Shown here: positions 43,461-54,479 of the stretch, one piece after another | Numbering within the stretch: the first letter of the stretch is position 1 | Layout: every line of letters begins with the position of its first letter | Source of the DNA: Ampelomyces quisqualis | Lineage: Eukaryota; Ascomycota; Dothideomycetes; Pleosporales; Phaeosphaeriaceae | Length of the DNA stretch: 64,000 bases | NCBI GenBank assembly: GCA_018398575.1 | Contig: JAGTXZ010000018.1 | Coordinates: forward strand, 3,038,001-3,102,000 | Direction: 5' to 3' | Made by a program: the position numbers and the translations under genes | The notes under the pieces: generated by a model | Seen by the model: the letters and a program-made list of their open reading frames with translations, nothing else | The model's database searches: none | What the model was told of the DNA's origin: nothing

Positions 43461-45443
43461 ATGGCCGAATCTTCCGCAATCGACGCGCGAGCCCGCAGTG
43501 GACACGCCCAAGTCCATTCGCCGCGCCCGCGCAAACCTCATCGCGTCGCCTTGCTGAAGCCTCCACTGAACGAGGACGCCTTCACCAAAGATGGGACACC
43601 CAAAGAGCCCGCGTCGGGCGTCTCGAGGTAGAGTGCTGTCCCTGATCTGCATCCTCGCCGCTGACAGTGTCGCAGCGGGAGGTCGACCCCCATACCCGTA
43701 GACGCCCCGCCTTCGGTGCAGGCCACCTCTTCTGCGCGCAGGCAGATTCGTGCCCAGCAGAAGCAGCGCATGTTTCCGACGATCGAATACGTGGACCGCG
43801 TATCTCACTTCGATCCGGACAGCGACTACCATGACTTCCGTGGCTTCTTCGTGCTCTTCTGGATCGGCCTCGCCATCATGGTCCTTTCCACTATGCTCAG
43901 AAACGTGACGGAGACGGGCTATCCCCTCCAGTTGAAGCAATGGGGTTTGTTCAAGGAAAAGGTCTTTGAATTGGGTCTAGTTGACGGCGCCATGGTAGGC
44001 AGTACCATGTTGTCGCTACCCTTACAGAAGCTCTTCCTGGAAGGCCAAGGTGCGTTACGCTGGAGCAAGTTCGGTGTAGTCGCCCAGAGCATATATCAGG
44101 TCTTCTGGCTTTCGTTCTGGGTAGTCTACCCATTTGTCCGAGATTGGAGCTGGACTGCTCAAGTCTTCTTCACGCTTCATCTACTCGCCATCTTCATGAA
44201 GATGCACTCGTACGCGTGAGTATGCCAAAGCCATCAGGAACTGCTCGGTCACTAATAACTCCTAGTTTCTACAACGGGCATTTGAGCGAGACTTTGCGAC
44301 GCCTGAACGAGCTCGATACACCTGACAGGGCCAGCAAAGCAGCAGTAGTCCGATATCCTAAGCCTCAAACACACTTGCACGATATTCCACAATCACCAGG
44401 TGCGAAGGAGCCCGCAGATGCGAATGCGGAGTATTTGCGCCATCTGCGTGAAGATCTGGCCTTTGAGCTTGCTTCGCCGCTCGGCCAAGTTTCGTTCCCG
44501 GACAACTTGAATATCTACAACTACATCGATTTCCTCTTCTGTCCGACGCTATGCTACGAGCTCGAATACCCGCGGACATCGCACATACGTTGGACGGAGG
44601 TCTTTTACAAGACGTTAGCTGTGTTTGGCTGTATCTTTTTGATGGTCATTACCTCTGAAGAATTCATCTTGCCCGTACTGGACACATCCGCGGCTCGTCT
44701 ACACCACTCGAACAATGCCCTGGATTTCGCGTTGATAGTGGCCGAAACTGTTGGCCGGCTCCTATTTCCGTTCATGATAACCTTCCTGTTGGTCTTCCTC
44801 GTCATCTTTGAGTATATCCTAGGAGCATTCGCCGAACTCACTCGTAAGCCTCCCTCGAATCAGCTGAAGAGCTGTCACTGATCTGCGTAATAGGCTTCGC
44901 GGATCGCCAGTTTTATGCAGACTGGTGGAATAGCTGCGACTGGCTCGAATTCTCACGGGAATGGTACGTGTTATGTCCTAGTAGAGTCAGTGCGATGTCT
45001 CAAGAAATAGCTGCACCAAGACACTTGACGAGAAGCTTTATCACACGTACAAACTACCTTTTCCAACATGTGTCCTGACATGGGGAACAGGAACAAGCCC
45101 GTGCATCATTTCTTCCGCCGCCATGTCTACTCGGCCTCGAAGAACCACACGTCGCGCCCAGTTGCAACCACCATAACGTTCCTCATTTCCGCGCTTGCGC
45201 ATGAGCTTGTTATGGGGTGTATCACGCGAAAGTTCAGAGGCTACGGATTCTTTGCAATGATGCTCCAGATGCCGATCGTTATGGTGCAAAGGAGTAAATG
45301 GGTCAAGGGTCGCACTCTGCTCAACAACGTGCTCTTCTGGTGCAGTATGATTTTAGGCTTGAGCATGGCAAGTCGAGCGACCCGAGATGCACCTGACATT
45401 TGCTAACAACTGCTAGATGTGTGCCCTCTACGTCTTGGTGTGA
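43461..45443 (+). CDS. Sterol O-acyltransferase (Are1/Are2, MBOAT family)
   Basis: Six exons: 43461-43627, 43676-44215, 44266-44843, 44894-44963, 45091-45367 and 45417-45443; 552 aa. The fourth intron (127 nt) joins EFSREW to NKPVHHFF. The fifth intron seems to be GC-AG (ATG/GCAAGT, TGCTAAC branch, GCTAG), needed to reach the family ending GLSM-MCALYVLV. Multiple membrane segments are present (RGFFVLFWIGLAIMVLS, IYQVFWLSFWVVYPF, VFFTLHLLAIFMKMHSY, FMITFLLVFLVIFEYIL). MBOAT motifs: HSYAFYNGHL, FYADWWNSCDWLEF, and catalytic His489 in SALAHELVMG. It esterifies ergosterol with fatty acyl-CoA in the endoplasmic reticulum for storage in lipid droplets. A DGAT1-type enzyme is the main alternative, but FYxDWWN favours the sterol enzyme. 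Confidence 0.9.
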
Positions 45444-46117
45444 GAGTGTGAAGTCGACAACTATGCAGTTTTGTATTGCATGAACAGCGATAACATTGAA
45501 GTGTATAGAGTGATTTGTAATATACTCTTCTTCTTGGTTGCGCTTTTAGATGTATTAGAAAGACCTAGTCCTTAAATAGTACGTGATAATTATTTGACTC
45601 CTCCCGATGTCACTTGCAACATGCTCGCAAGCAGCACCAAAACAAGACCCAAAAGCCTTGGGTGACGTAAACTAGTCGGCCGTATGAGAGAGTCTCGAAA
45701 CGGGAGCAGGGCGCTGCCGAAAGCCGACCCCACGAAGTGCAAGGATACAAGGATGACGTACTCCGCACCGGACTCGACATTCAGAGTGAGCGCAAGCATG
45801 AAATGTTTATTATAGCCTTGCTGCCAAACAGCCACTCCTCCTACGCAAGGCTCACTCTCAATCACAATCCTGTGTTCCAGGTCAAGATGTCAAACCCTAG
45901 TTGAATCGTCGATCGCACCGTCATTCCATATCGTCAAAGGACAACACTAGGTAAGCCACGGCTACATCGGATATTAGTCACAGAAACTGAGCGAGAGTGC
46001 GAGCAGCTCACAAGCCCTCCTCAGATATTGATCGGAGAATTCTGGGCAGAACACCGCCTCTCTCAGTCCAGAAGCACAAGTCTCACGTTTGCCTCCTAGG
46101 GCACGGCGCTTTCTGAC
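45444..46117. other. Intergenic region between sterol acyltransferase and DUF3074 genes
   Basis: A tandem + strand interval. A 90-codon minus-strand frame (45590-45865) with two hydrophobic stretches lacks a good ATG and was not called. No other feature seen. Confidence 0.5.
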
Positions 46118-48065
46118 ATGTCAGAACTACACGAGGCGCTAGCATGCCTCCGCCCTAAAGAATTTATCGACGTACCAGTCGACAACCTCAGTACATTCCT
46201 CTCAGAGATACTCTGCAAAGCAGAAGTGATTGCGAACTCGGTCCCTCCGCCGCCGAACGGAACGCCGTACGAATCCTCAAAGCACACGCGAACATCCCCA
46301 GAACCAGCCCTAAATGCAGCAGACCTTACTATATCGGAAGTACGGCGGCCGCAGCCTGCGAAAGAACATGCGGACCTGCAGAAGTCGTGGGGAAAGCCGG
46401 TGAAGCTGGGTGCGAAAGAGACGGCTACAGGCATGAGCGTGTGGAAATGTGCTGGCCATGATAGACACGGTGCCTGGTTCGCACGGAGTAGCGTTCATGA
46501 AGGGCTCGGGTTCACCAAGTGGAAACAGTGCATGCAGGAGGAGTTTCCAGAAAGCCTCGAGGTACAAGGCGGGCCAGGAGAGGGCAATGTGAGGGGCATT
46601 GGCGGAGATCAGAGGCTGGAGGATATCGTTGTAGAGGGCTTCGGCAAGCTTGAGGGTAGGTCAGAGCGGTTGGATCGGGAAAAGCAGCATGCTAACGACA
46701 ACAGTGTACCAACTATCCGCACAATTTCCAGGACCAACCTCTCCACGAGAGTTCATTACGCTGCTTATAACGTCCGAAAATTGCCTCACCGATGCGTCAA
46801 AGGTCGGGACCACAAGTCCTCGTCACTACATGGTCGTGTCGATACCCGTCTCACATCCCGATGCGCCACCGCGGAGCGGCATGGTTCGGGGTTTTTATGA
46901 GTCCATCGAGATGATCCGGGAGATACCTCTGGCGGACGCTGGAGCAGATGATGCCGAGAAGAATCCTGTCGAGTGGATAATGGTGACGCGCAGCGATCCG
47001 GGCGGTGGCATTCCGCGGTTCATGGTTGAAAGAAACGTACCAAGTAGCATCGTGCAGGATGCCGTCAAGTTCTTAGATTGGGCCTGCGCGAAGACTAATA
47101 TTAGGGACAAAGATGTTGCGGATACACTAATTGCAGATGGGGCACACGACTCAGAGCCAAGACGTTCGATAGCGGACTTCAACGGTGTAGGCGCGGGAGT
47201 GGGAACAAGTATAGCAGAACGGCCGTCAAACAGCATACGGCGTGCATCGCATAGAGCTGAAGTCGAGACTGAAGCATCGGAAGGGTTATTTGGCCAGCTC
47301 AGGGAATCAGTTGGAGCCTACATTCCAGACGCTCTGAATCCACTGCAACGCACCAGCTCTAGCATCTCCTCGTCATCATCATCAACAACTGAGTCGTACG
47401 CTTCGGCGGAGCAATTCACTATTGCGCTCGAGGGACTACCCATCGATGACAGGATACCCACGCCAGAGCTACCAATCGTGGGTGACGACACACCTCATGG
47501 TCGCGAACTGCAGAGAATCGAAGACAAGAAGAAGCAACTCAAAGAGAAGCTCGACCAAGCTCAAGATAAGCAGGCTCAAGATCTAGCGAACGAGAACAAC
47601 AAAACACAGAAAGAAATTGACAAGGCCGCCGAGAAACACTCCAAAGAGCGCAAAAAGCACGAAGACAAATTCGAAAAAGAACTCCGCAAACTCGAAGAAC
47701 GCCGCGAAAAGGAAACTAAGAAACTCCTACTCCGCCAACAAAAGGAAGCAGACAAGAACCAACTCCTCAAAGCGCACCGCGAGCGCGACGAATACAAAAA
47801 GAGGGTCGACATCCTCGAGCAGGAGAACAAATTGCTTAAAGAGCAGATTGGCGAGCTGCAGAGGGAGAATACGGCGGTTGTTGCGCGTCTGGGGAAGACG
47901 GATTTGGGGAGGGACATCTTGAAGCTTGTTAGGGAGGAAGATATGACGGGGCGAGCGAGGGCGAATTCTAGAGCTTCGGGGAAGAGTAGTCGAACGAGAG
48001 TGGAGAGTGATGCAAGTAGTATTATGAAGGGGAACATTAGGGGTGTCGAGACGTCAAAAGCCTGA
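46118..48065 (+). CDS. DUF3074 (START-like) domain protein with C-terminal coiled coil
   Basis: Exons 46118-46655 and 46705-48065 with a 49-nt intron (GTAGGT, GCTAAC, ACAG) joining GKLE to VYQLSAQFPG; 632 aa. The N-terminal 330 residues contain the DUF3074 pattern: KSWGKPVKLGAKET, SVWKCAGHDRHGAW, SPREFITLLITSE, YMVVSIPVSHPDAPPRSGMVRGFYESIEMIREIP, and VEWIMVTRSDPGGGIPRFMVER. This domain is predicted to adopt a START/Bet v1-like lipid-binding fold; its ligand is unknown. A Ser-rich linker (SSSISSSSSSTTES) is followed by a long charged coiled coil (about residues 460-600) dominated by Lys, Glu and Arg. The combination suggests a peripheral membrane adaptor, but this is inference. Confidence 0.82.
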
Positions 48066-48792
48066 TGGGGGATTGTGTGGCAAGCGGTATCTATGGAGTC
48101 ATGAAACTGGTATCACCTGGCTTACCTTATCGATTTATTTCTGATGTTTGTTCTCAACGGTCGTGTTCGGTGCTATGAGAATTTTTGCAAGAGTAAATGT
48201 ATGGAACGCGCTTATTCGTGCGCCTCACAACACCTTTTCTTGGTAAGTCACAGCGAAGATTGATACTTTTTTTGGCTTTTTCATCGAGTTGCTGCAAATG
48301 CGGAGCAATCAATTGTGTAGTTTCCCCGTAGTACTATACCTTTCTATTCAGCTCCATCGACTTGTCCAATCACAGTGAAGCCGAACTTCCTCGGTTCCGA
48401 CTGCAACAAGAGCAGCAACTCACTCACGCTCCTCAAGTCCGAACCTTTCGTATCCCTCCATTGCGCTTGTCTGTGTTTCATCGTATCCGCCAGCCGTCCT
48501 TGGCGCATGACGTCTTGGTGTAAAGCCCGATCATCGAACATTGGGTGATTTGCACGTGGGCATTGAGTGGAGAGGACCAGGAAGCGAAGCAAACGACTTG
48601 AACACTTGGAGGAAAGGACCTGATATCACCATAAGGGTAAATTCAAACAGGTACAAAGAGCCGGGAAACTCGATCAATAGACGATTGAAGATAGCGAGAA
48701 AGAGCTTCGGAAACATCCACACACACTATACCTCAACTACCAACTACTATATAGGTGGTACCAACCACGCACCTTCAGTGCGATCGACCACC
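48066..48792. other. Intergenic region with a possible small minus-strand gene
   Basis: Contains the 3' end of the DUF3074 gene, a 65-codon minus-strand frame described separately, and the promoter of the serine hydrolase with a TATATA at 48748-48753, 40 bp before its ATG. Confidence 0.45.
48344..48541 (-). CDS. Possible small protein, 65 aa, unknown
   Basis: From an ATG at about 48541 (minus strand) the frame reads MFDDRALHQDVMRQ..., then HRQAQWRDTKGSDLRSVSELL and EPRKFGFTVIGQVDGAE, then stop. Composition is that of a soluble protein, helical first, then a beta-like end, and is less repetitive than the chance frames nearby. It is divergent from the serine hydrolase, 251 bp away. I do not recognise a family, and the chance of a random frame is considerable. 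Confidence 0.3.
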   Translation of the reverse strand: MFDDRALHQDVMRQGRLADTMKHRQAQWRDTKGSDLRSVSELLLLLQSEPRKFGFTVIGQVDGAE

Positions 48793-49744
48793 ATGGCAAC
48801 AAACGAAACTCCAACATACATCACCTCAGGCGTGCACCACAGCGGCGCAGAACCCATCAAACCGACGCTCCTCGCGTTCCACGGCTCAGGAAGTAATGCT
48901 ACCGTGCACACGGTCCAACTAGCGCGCCTGAACCGCTTCATCAAAAAAGACTTCAACATCGAGAGTATACAAGGTAACCCCACGCACACACCCCATCTCC
49001 ATCTTCCCGCGCACCAAGTCCCCCCCTCCCCCCTCCCATACTCCACCAGACCACACAAAACAACCCATGGCCCCCCACTAACACCTTCCCAACCAAGCCC
49101 CCTTCCCCTCCCCCGCCGGCCCAGGCGTCCTCCCTTTCTTCGACGGCTGCGGCCCTTTTTTCCGCTGGCTACCCCACGCCACGGAATCCCTCTCGCGCGA
49201 AACAATGCGCGACGGCTCCTCGACACATCTTCTCCCACCGCAAGTCGAAGCCCTTGTGCGCGCCGCGGTCGCGCGCATTCGCGCCGCGGGCAGCTACGTA
49301 ATCGGCCTGGTGGGCTTTTCGCAGGGCACCAAAGTCGTTGCGGGGCTGTTGCGCGCCGCGGAGATGTGTAGGGAATACGGACTGCGGGGCGACGACGTGG
49401 ATTGGTGTGATTTTGCGTTTGGGGTCAGTGTGTGTTCCAGTTATCCCCCGGGGTTGGTGCCGAGGAGTGTTCTTGATAGAGTTCCGGGGCTGGAGAGGGA
49501 AAAGGCGTGGGAGAGGAAGATTAGTAGTCCGGCGTTTTTGGTACAGGGGAGTCGGGATGAGTGGGATTGGGCGGGCAAGGGTTTGATTGGAAGGCATTAT
49601 GAGGTGGGGGAGGGGAAGGGCGTGTTGGTGGAGTGGGATATGGGGCATCATTATCCCGTGCAGGCGGAGGAGAGTGAGAGGATTGCGGAGTGGATGAGGG
49701 GGGTGTTGAAGACGGTGGAGGCGAAGAGAGATGTTAGAATGTGA
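48793..49744 (+). CDS. FSH1-family serine hydrolase
   Basis: Exons 48793-48973 and 49098-49744 with a 124-nt intron (CACTAAC branch, CCAAG acceptor); 275 aa. ATG 48793 has a strong context (ACCATGG). Motifs: beta-strand and oxyanion region LLAFHGSGSNATVH; nucleophile elbow GFSQG with Ser135; acid Asp214 in VQGSRDEW; catalytic His244 in DMGHHYP. This is the FSH1/dihydrofolate-reductase-associated serine hydrolase fold. The frame remains open upstream of the chosen ATG for 80 codons, but that part has no family similarity and includes a TATA-like site. Substrate is unknown. In some fungi such enzymes sit in biosynthetic clusters, but no cluster genes are nearby here. Confidence 0.88.
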
Positions 49745-49993
49745 CCATAGAGTCACGTCACAAAGGCACATCTGTTGGCGATTGGAGTCGTTCCTCGTTG
49801 GATACCGTTGGCACGACGGCCATCTATTTCCATTGACCCATCACATCATAACTTGATATCCCCGCTCATCCAACCCTATATTCCGCACCACATGTCCGAA
49901 ATCCGTGCGAAACAGAACCGATGCAGCGCAAAGAGGGATGATGCTTGAGACCAGGCTGCCAAAGTGACGGGCATCTTGCGCAAAGCGATACGT

Positions 49994-50641
49994 TTACTGT
50001 TCGGTCTGGAAGTAGTTGAGGAGGATACTGCGCTCCTGCGACTCCTCACCCCAGTCCTTGACGACGACGCAAGAGCAGTTGACGACCTTGCGGGGGTTAC
50101 CTTCACGGTCAATCTGGCCTATCCATTAATTAGCCTTCATCCAGCCCCAACGTTCATCTGTAACCGGTATGTTCACGTACAGAGACCAGCCCACTCGCCG
50201 AGCTGCTTGCCATCAGGGACCTTGATGAGCGGGATCTTGTGCTCCGAGCAGAGCGCAACAACAAGCTTCTTGTACGCCTCCTCCTCGCATGCCTCGTTCA
50301 GGACGCACATGTGAGCCTCGCGACGGTCGAGGGCCTTGGAGGCCTCACGCAGGCCGCGGGCAAGTCCGTCGTGGATGAGAGCGAGCTTGAGCACGCCCTT
50401 GAGTGCCTCAAGGACGGACATCTGGCCCTTGTTGCCGGTGGCATCGGCAGAGACCTCGACCTCGGCGGCCTCGCTGACTTGGGATTTGGTATCGTCTTCT
50501 CCGTCTGACTGTTGGTGGTGAGTTAGCATGATTTGCGCATCGGTGATGGCGGGGTTGCGAGGGCGAGCCTGAGGGGTACGCCTGGCAGTCGCCATGCCGT
50601 GTGATGCTGCCATGGCGTAGTCAATAAAGGATACGTACCAT
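49994..50641 (-). CDS. RPS12: 40S ribosomal protein eS12
   Basis: Exons (+ coordinates): 50639-50641 (the ATG alone), 50181-50508 and 49994-50118; introns of 130 and 62 nt; 151 aa. The first intron begins directly after ATG (GTACGT) and ends CCAACAG before TCA GAC GGA, giving MSDGEDDTKSQ. The body is unmistakable: LEALKGVLKLALIHDGLARGLRE, HMCVLNEACEEEAYKKLV, IPLIKVPDGKQLGEWAGLC, QIDREGNPRKVVNCSCVVVKDWG. eS12 belongs to the beak of the small ribosomal subunit in the cytoplasm. The acidic N-terminal extension (about 25 residues) is common in fungal orthologues. An intron right after the start codon is typical of ribosomal protein genes. Confidence 0.97.
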
Positions 50642-51515
50642 GATGAATGATTTCTTGTCAGATTTTCCTCGAAGAGTGGTATTGGAGATATGTAAAGAAC
50701 CAAAAGTTAGAGGTTGCTCGCGTCCAGTAGAATATTTGCTGTGGGCGCTAGCGGGCGGCTGAAAGCTTGGTACTACGTCACGTGATCTGCCTATCTGCCC
50801 ATCAATACCCCGTGCAATGATCCAGCGACGGACGCATATCAAGCTGGCTAAGAGGTGATATCTTATAATGAGGGAAGCAGATGAGGAGCACTAAGGCGTG
50901 GTTTGTAACGCTTTCGCGAATCTTGCTGGAACCAAAACATTTGATCTCTCAATTTAGTAGTGGAAGCACATGCAACTCCGCATCATCGTCAAGCGTGATC
51001 AGTATCGAGTGTCAACTAATGATTTTGCGACAGAAGCTAGCTGTACCTCCACGCCCTCCACAATTCGCACCTTCCTCTGGGCCAGCCATTTCACATCTCC
51101 TATGCTCGCTTTTCTCATGCAGCGCTTCTTCAAGTTCTGCTTCAACTCCTCGTGCCTGCTGACACGATCCAAAAATAATCAACGAATATGAGATGCGGCA
51201 CAGTGCCGGTCGAGTACGCTCATGGCCCTCAAAGCTCCGAGTCGGGGGGCAATGATACAAAGTTGTGAAACAAAATATGTGCAGTGCAGCTGTTTATACA
51301 ATGAAGAAAAAAGTTGAGATAATGTCGAGAACGGGAAGTACAGGGAAGAAAACAAAGAAAATGCCGCTGTGCTCGCATGGCAGAGTGGTTGAGAACGGTC
51401 TTTGACCACGAGACCTGGCCTGGGCGCCGCAACCACCACAAAGTAAAGGAGAGATCTTGCTAGAAGCAGGTGGTGTGAGACAAGAAAACAATGGGTATAT
51501 GAAGTAATGAAAGTT
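50642..51515. other. Intergenic region upstream of eS12
   Basis: Holds the eS12 promoter and the 3' UTR of the TeaR-like gene, both minus strand. A box-A-like sequence at 51378-51388 resembles a tRNA promoter element but no tRNA can be folded. No gene supported. Confidence 0.5.
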
Positions 51516-53219
51516 TTACATGACAATGCAGCAACAGCCTTTCTTCTCTTTGGCCTCTTCTATAGGTTCCGGTACTCGAGTAGTCTTGGGCTGTGACGTC
51601 GCCGGCGCAATGGAAGGCGCAGATTTTGGTGAAGGAATACGAGGGCTCTGAGGAATGGTCGGAGTCAACCTATAACCGGGCTGCTCGTTCGCCTGCGTCT
51701 TGGTGACGTTGGTGTCGAGTTTCCCCAGTGCTGGTTTTTTTGCCGAGGCTGGCTTCTCTGGACTGGGGAATGGCCAAGCCTCATTTTCTCTCGTCTGCTG
51801 TCTTGCCTGTTCTCGCATCCTCTCAAATTCTATCGGGTCTAGTTGTGATAGTCGCTTGCCGTCCATCTCTTCCGTGTTTAACAAGCGGAAATCCCGGTCA
51901 TACATGGAGCCAACCCTGCCTTCATTCTCCCACTGCTCTTGTTGCATCCGCTTGGCATGCGTAGGGATAATTTGTTGATCTGGAGGAAGACGCGGGTCCG
52001 GTTTGTACATGGTAGCCAGCCAAGGAGCCTCGCCCTCGGGTCTATGGCTAGTGGTAGGGCGCGATACAGTCCCTCCGCTCGTCCCTGGCCGCTTTCCAGG
52101 GGTGGCTCCTGAAATTTGTCTGTTTTTCGGTTGGACCTTGACGCTGGTCTTGCGAGCACCAGACGAGGGTCCAGGTTTGCCCAGAGTCTTTGCTTTCATA
52201 GGAGACTTCTGCGGTGATTTTGGAGGCGACCCGCTGTTTGCTGAAAGCTTCCGCGCATGACCATATGGCGGTGTCGTTTCACGGTCTCGTTCAGGCTCGT
52301 CGAGCAAGAATTGACTGGAAATGCTTCCACTGCGAACCCTAGCACCATTCGCCGCGATGGCGTCGCCGTTCCAATTGCCGCTACCAGCTCTCGACCGGGG
52401 CAGCAGCGCATCGCGTTCTGCAACGGAAGCTGGTACCGGTATACCACTGGTCTTCGGTAAAGGTATACGGGACGTGCTAGGCCTTCCACCATGGCCATTC
52501 GATCGTGGAGACGTGGGGTGGCCTCCCCATGCCAGCTCCTCAAAGGTGGTGGGGCTCCATCCTTGGTCCAGCTCCAGCGCGTCCACGTGTTCAGCGGGTA
52601 TCGGAGAAACAAGACGGCGCCCATCTGCACGCTCATCGCCGTTCTTTCCAGCCACCTCCGACCCTCTACGATCCCTGGGCTTTCGGGTAGCACTCTGCGA
52701 ACGACTGTTGGACCCGCTGGCTCGTCCGACTGTGAAGCCCGCTGCCTCCAGTTCTTTTGTCTCAATCTCCTTCAACTTGTCTCGGTGTATCCAGTTATTT
52801 TCATCGTGCTCGTGTGCTATGGAGTTCGGATCTAATGGGCCGCCCTTTGGGGACTTCTTCCTGGGCTTGCTTTTCGCAGCTGCCGTGGGACCCCGCTTGT
52901 TGTTGGTCTGACTTTTGTAGTACTCCATGACACTGTCTGGGTCGTCGCTGATTGCGTTCATCTGCCCGTTAGGCTTCTGCTGCAACCCGTTGGTGCGCTC
53001 TGCCATGGCGTACGACCGGTCGTCTTCAAAACCCTGGTTCTGGGAGACCCAGGTAGGTGATTGTACAGGCTTCGCGAAACCAGTAGCCGGTGAAGTGTGG
53101 GACTGGCGAGGTGCGTGCGTAAGCGTGGCGTATTGAGCCATGTATGGCTCTTGTTCGGCGTTGGTGCCCTGGATGGCAATTAGCACGCATGTCCTTTTTC
53201 TCGTGGCAATTGTGGTCAT
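51516..53219 (-). CDS. TeaR-like prenylated cell-end (polarity) protein
   Basis: A single uninterrupted frame of 567 aa. The protein is mostly disordered, rich in Ser, Pro, Lys and Arg, and ends KKGCCCIVM: a CAAX box (Cys-Ile-Val-Met) for prenylation, preceded by two more cysteines and a basic stretch that could aid membrane binding. Conserved-looking islands are EHDENNWIHRDKLKEIE, APWLATMYKPDPRLPPDQQ, PTHAKRMQQEQWENEG and LDPIEFERMREQARQ. These features match my recollection of TeaR/Mod5-type receptors, which anchor the Kelch protein TeaA/Tea1 at growing tips. The start is uncertain: ATG 53219 gives the longest form, but ATG 53141 (MAQYATLTHAPRQ) is equally plausible because the first 26 residues hold an intron-end-like GCTAATTGCCATCCAG. 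Confidence 0.72.
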   Translation of the reverse strand: MTTIATRKRTCVLIAIQGTNAEQEPYMAQYATLTHAPRQSHTSPATGFAKPVQSPTWVSQNQGFEDDRSYAMAERTNGLQQKPNGQMNAISDDPDSVMEYYKSQTNNKRGPTAAAKSKPRKKSPKGGPLDPNSIAHEHDENNWIHRDKLKEIETKELEAAGFTVGRASGSNSRSQSATRKPRDRRGSEVAGKNGDERADGRRLVSPIPAEHVDALELDQGWSPTTFEELAWGGHPTSPRSNGHGGRPSTSRIPLPKTSGIPVPASVAERDALLPRSRAGSGNWNGDAIAANGARVRSGSISSQFLLDEPERDRETTPPYGHARKLSANSGSPPKSPQKSPMKAKTLGKPGPSSGARKTSVKVQPKNRQISGATPGKRPGTSGGTVSRPTTSHRPEGEAPWLATMYKPDPRLPPDQQIIPTHAKRMQQEQWENEGRVGSMYDRDFRLLNTEEMDGKRLSQLDPIEFERMREQARQQTRENEAWPFPSPEKPASAKKPALGKLDTNVTKTQANEQPGYRLTPTIPQSPRIPSPKSAPSIAPATSQPKTTRVPEPIEEAKEKKGCCCIVM

Positions 53220-54479
53220 GGTTTTGGTGTGCGAGACGGGGATGCGCTATTGTGCGGCGCGACGGAAAGCTGCAACAGTGCTACAGTGGACCCTTGATGG
53301 CGAGCATGTGACACAATGACACAGGGAGGTTGGGGAGTACGCACAGAGTTTTCCAAGGGGACAGCAAAATCCCACGACGCTTGTCCTCCGTGAGAGCTGC
53401 TTGGAGGCGTCAGTTGATGGACGGGCGCGGGATGCTGGCGAGACGACGCGAGAGCGGCCATGGGGTTTGCTGGGGCGCCAATGGGATATCATGTATGACG
53501 CGCCCCAAGACCTCAAACGTGTGTCCCACGTATGTTTGCTCGCGCAACGGAGAGGCGTGGTGCCGACGTGATGGAATGTCTCGCGGCACGAGAAGGGGCT
53601 GTGCTTGCCCGGACTGTTCTGGGCAACTGCAATCTGTCGCACGTGAGCAAAGTCGTAGGCCAGCGGTCCTGGGAGACGTCTGAGCAGCGTTGCTATGCCA
53701 TGGGTGTGCCAGAGAAATGGTCCGCGGGTGAGAAGGCAGGGCAGATTCCAGAGTTTGTGAGGGGGTGTTGGCATGCGCGAGCAAGCAGTTCCCTGCAAGT
53801 CGGGTCGCGGCCAGTCGAAAAGGAATGAGAGGCACGGATGCACCAGGTTGAACTTGAGCTCACCACCAGTCGCTGCAATGCACACCCTAGTGGTCGGGCA
53901 ATCTTGTGACTCTCTCTTGGCACAATTTGGGATGCGCTCGGACGGGCCTAATCAGGCTTGTAGCCGTTAGTTATCTGTTCTAGATAGCAAAGTACCCAAG
54001 TACTCCTTGCTGGCATCCCCAAACACCGACTTCCGACAGCTGTGGGCGACATGTGAAAAGAAATCTTGTCCCTACGCCTTGACGGCACCGGACGTTGCCT
54101 CCACCGCCACACGAGAACATCATTATGTGATTATGCATGAACAAGCTTCCGAGCTATTCTCGATAGAGATGGCCTAGTGCTCGCTACCAGGTCATAGCGC
54201 GGAGAAGGGGGGATCGGGAGCCTCCTGTCTGCGGCAGTGTGCGGCTGTCATTTGACTCGCGACGGGCATTAATGACTCTGGCGGCTTGTCCGCCTACGTG
54301 GCGGCCTTCAAAAGCTCGCTGCGGACCTTCTGTTCACAGAGGATTGTGTGCCATGGGTGCAGATGCGTGCACGATGGGTTACCCAGATGCCTGGTCGGCG
54401 GTTAAACACCAGCTGCATGGGCGTGATATTCGTGTAAGATAACCGAATAGACCCACTTCCAAGTTCCAACGCATTCCCA
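53220..54479. other. Intergenic region between two minus-strand genes
   Basis: About 1.26 kb holding the promoter of the TeaR-like gene and the 3' UTR of the oxidoreductase. Frames of up to 212 codons on the minus strand show no motif and overlap frames on the other strand. No repeat or RNA gene was recognised. Confidence 0.5.

Noticed and set aside
45590..45865. Minus-strand frame of 91 codons with hydrophobic C-terminal segments
   Set aside because: Its upstream end lacks an ATG, there is no family similarity, and it lies in the 3' region of the sterol acyltransferase.
48541..48792. Upstream extension of the FSH1-type hydrolase frame by 80 codons
   Set aside because: No similarity to the family, contains a TATA-like site, and the ATG at 48793 has a much better context.
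51371..51435. tRNA-like sequence with a good box A (TGGCAGAGTGG)
   Set aside because: No box B, no acceptor or T-stem pairing follows, so it is not a tRNA gene.
53247..53885. 212-codon minus-strand frame between the TeaR-like and reductase genes
   Set aside because: No recognisable domain, Cys/His/Arg-rich, and overlapped by other frames of similar length.
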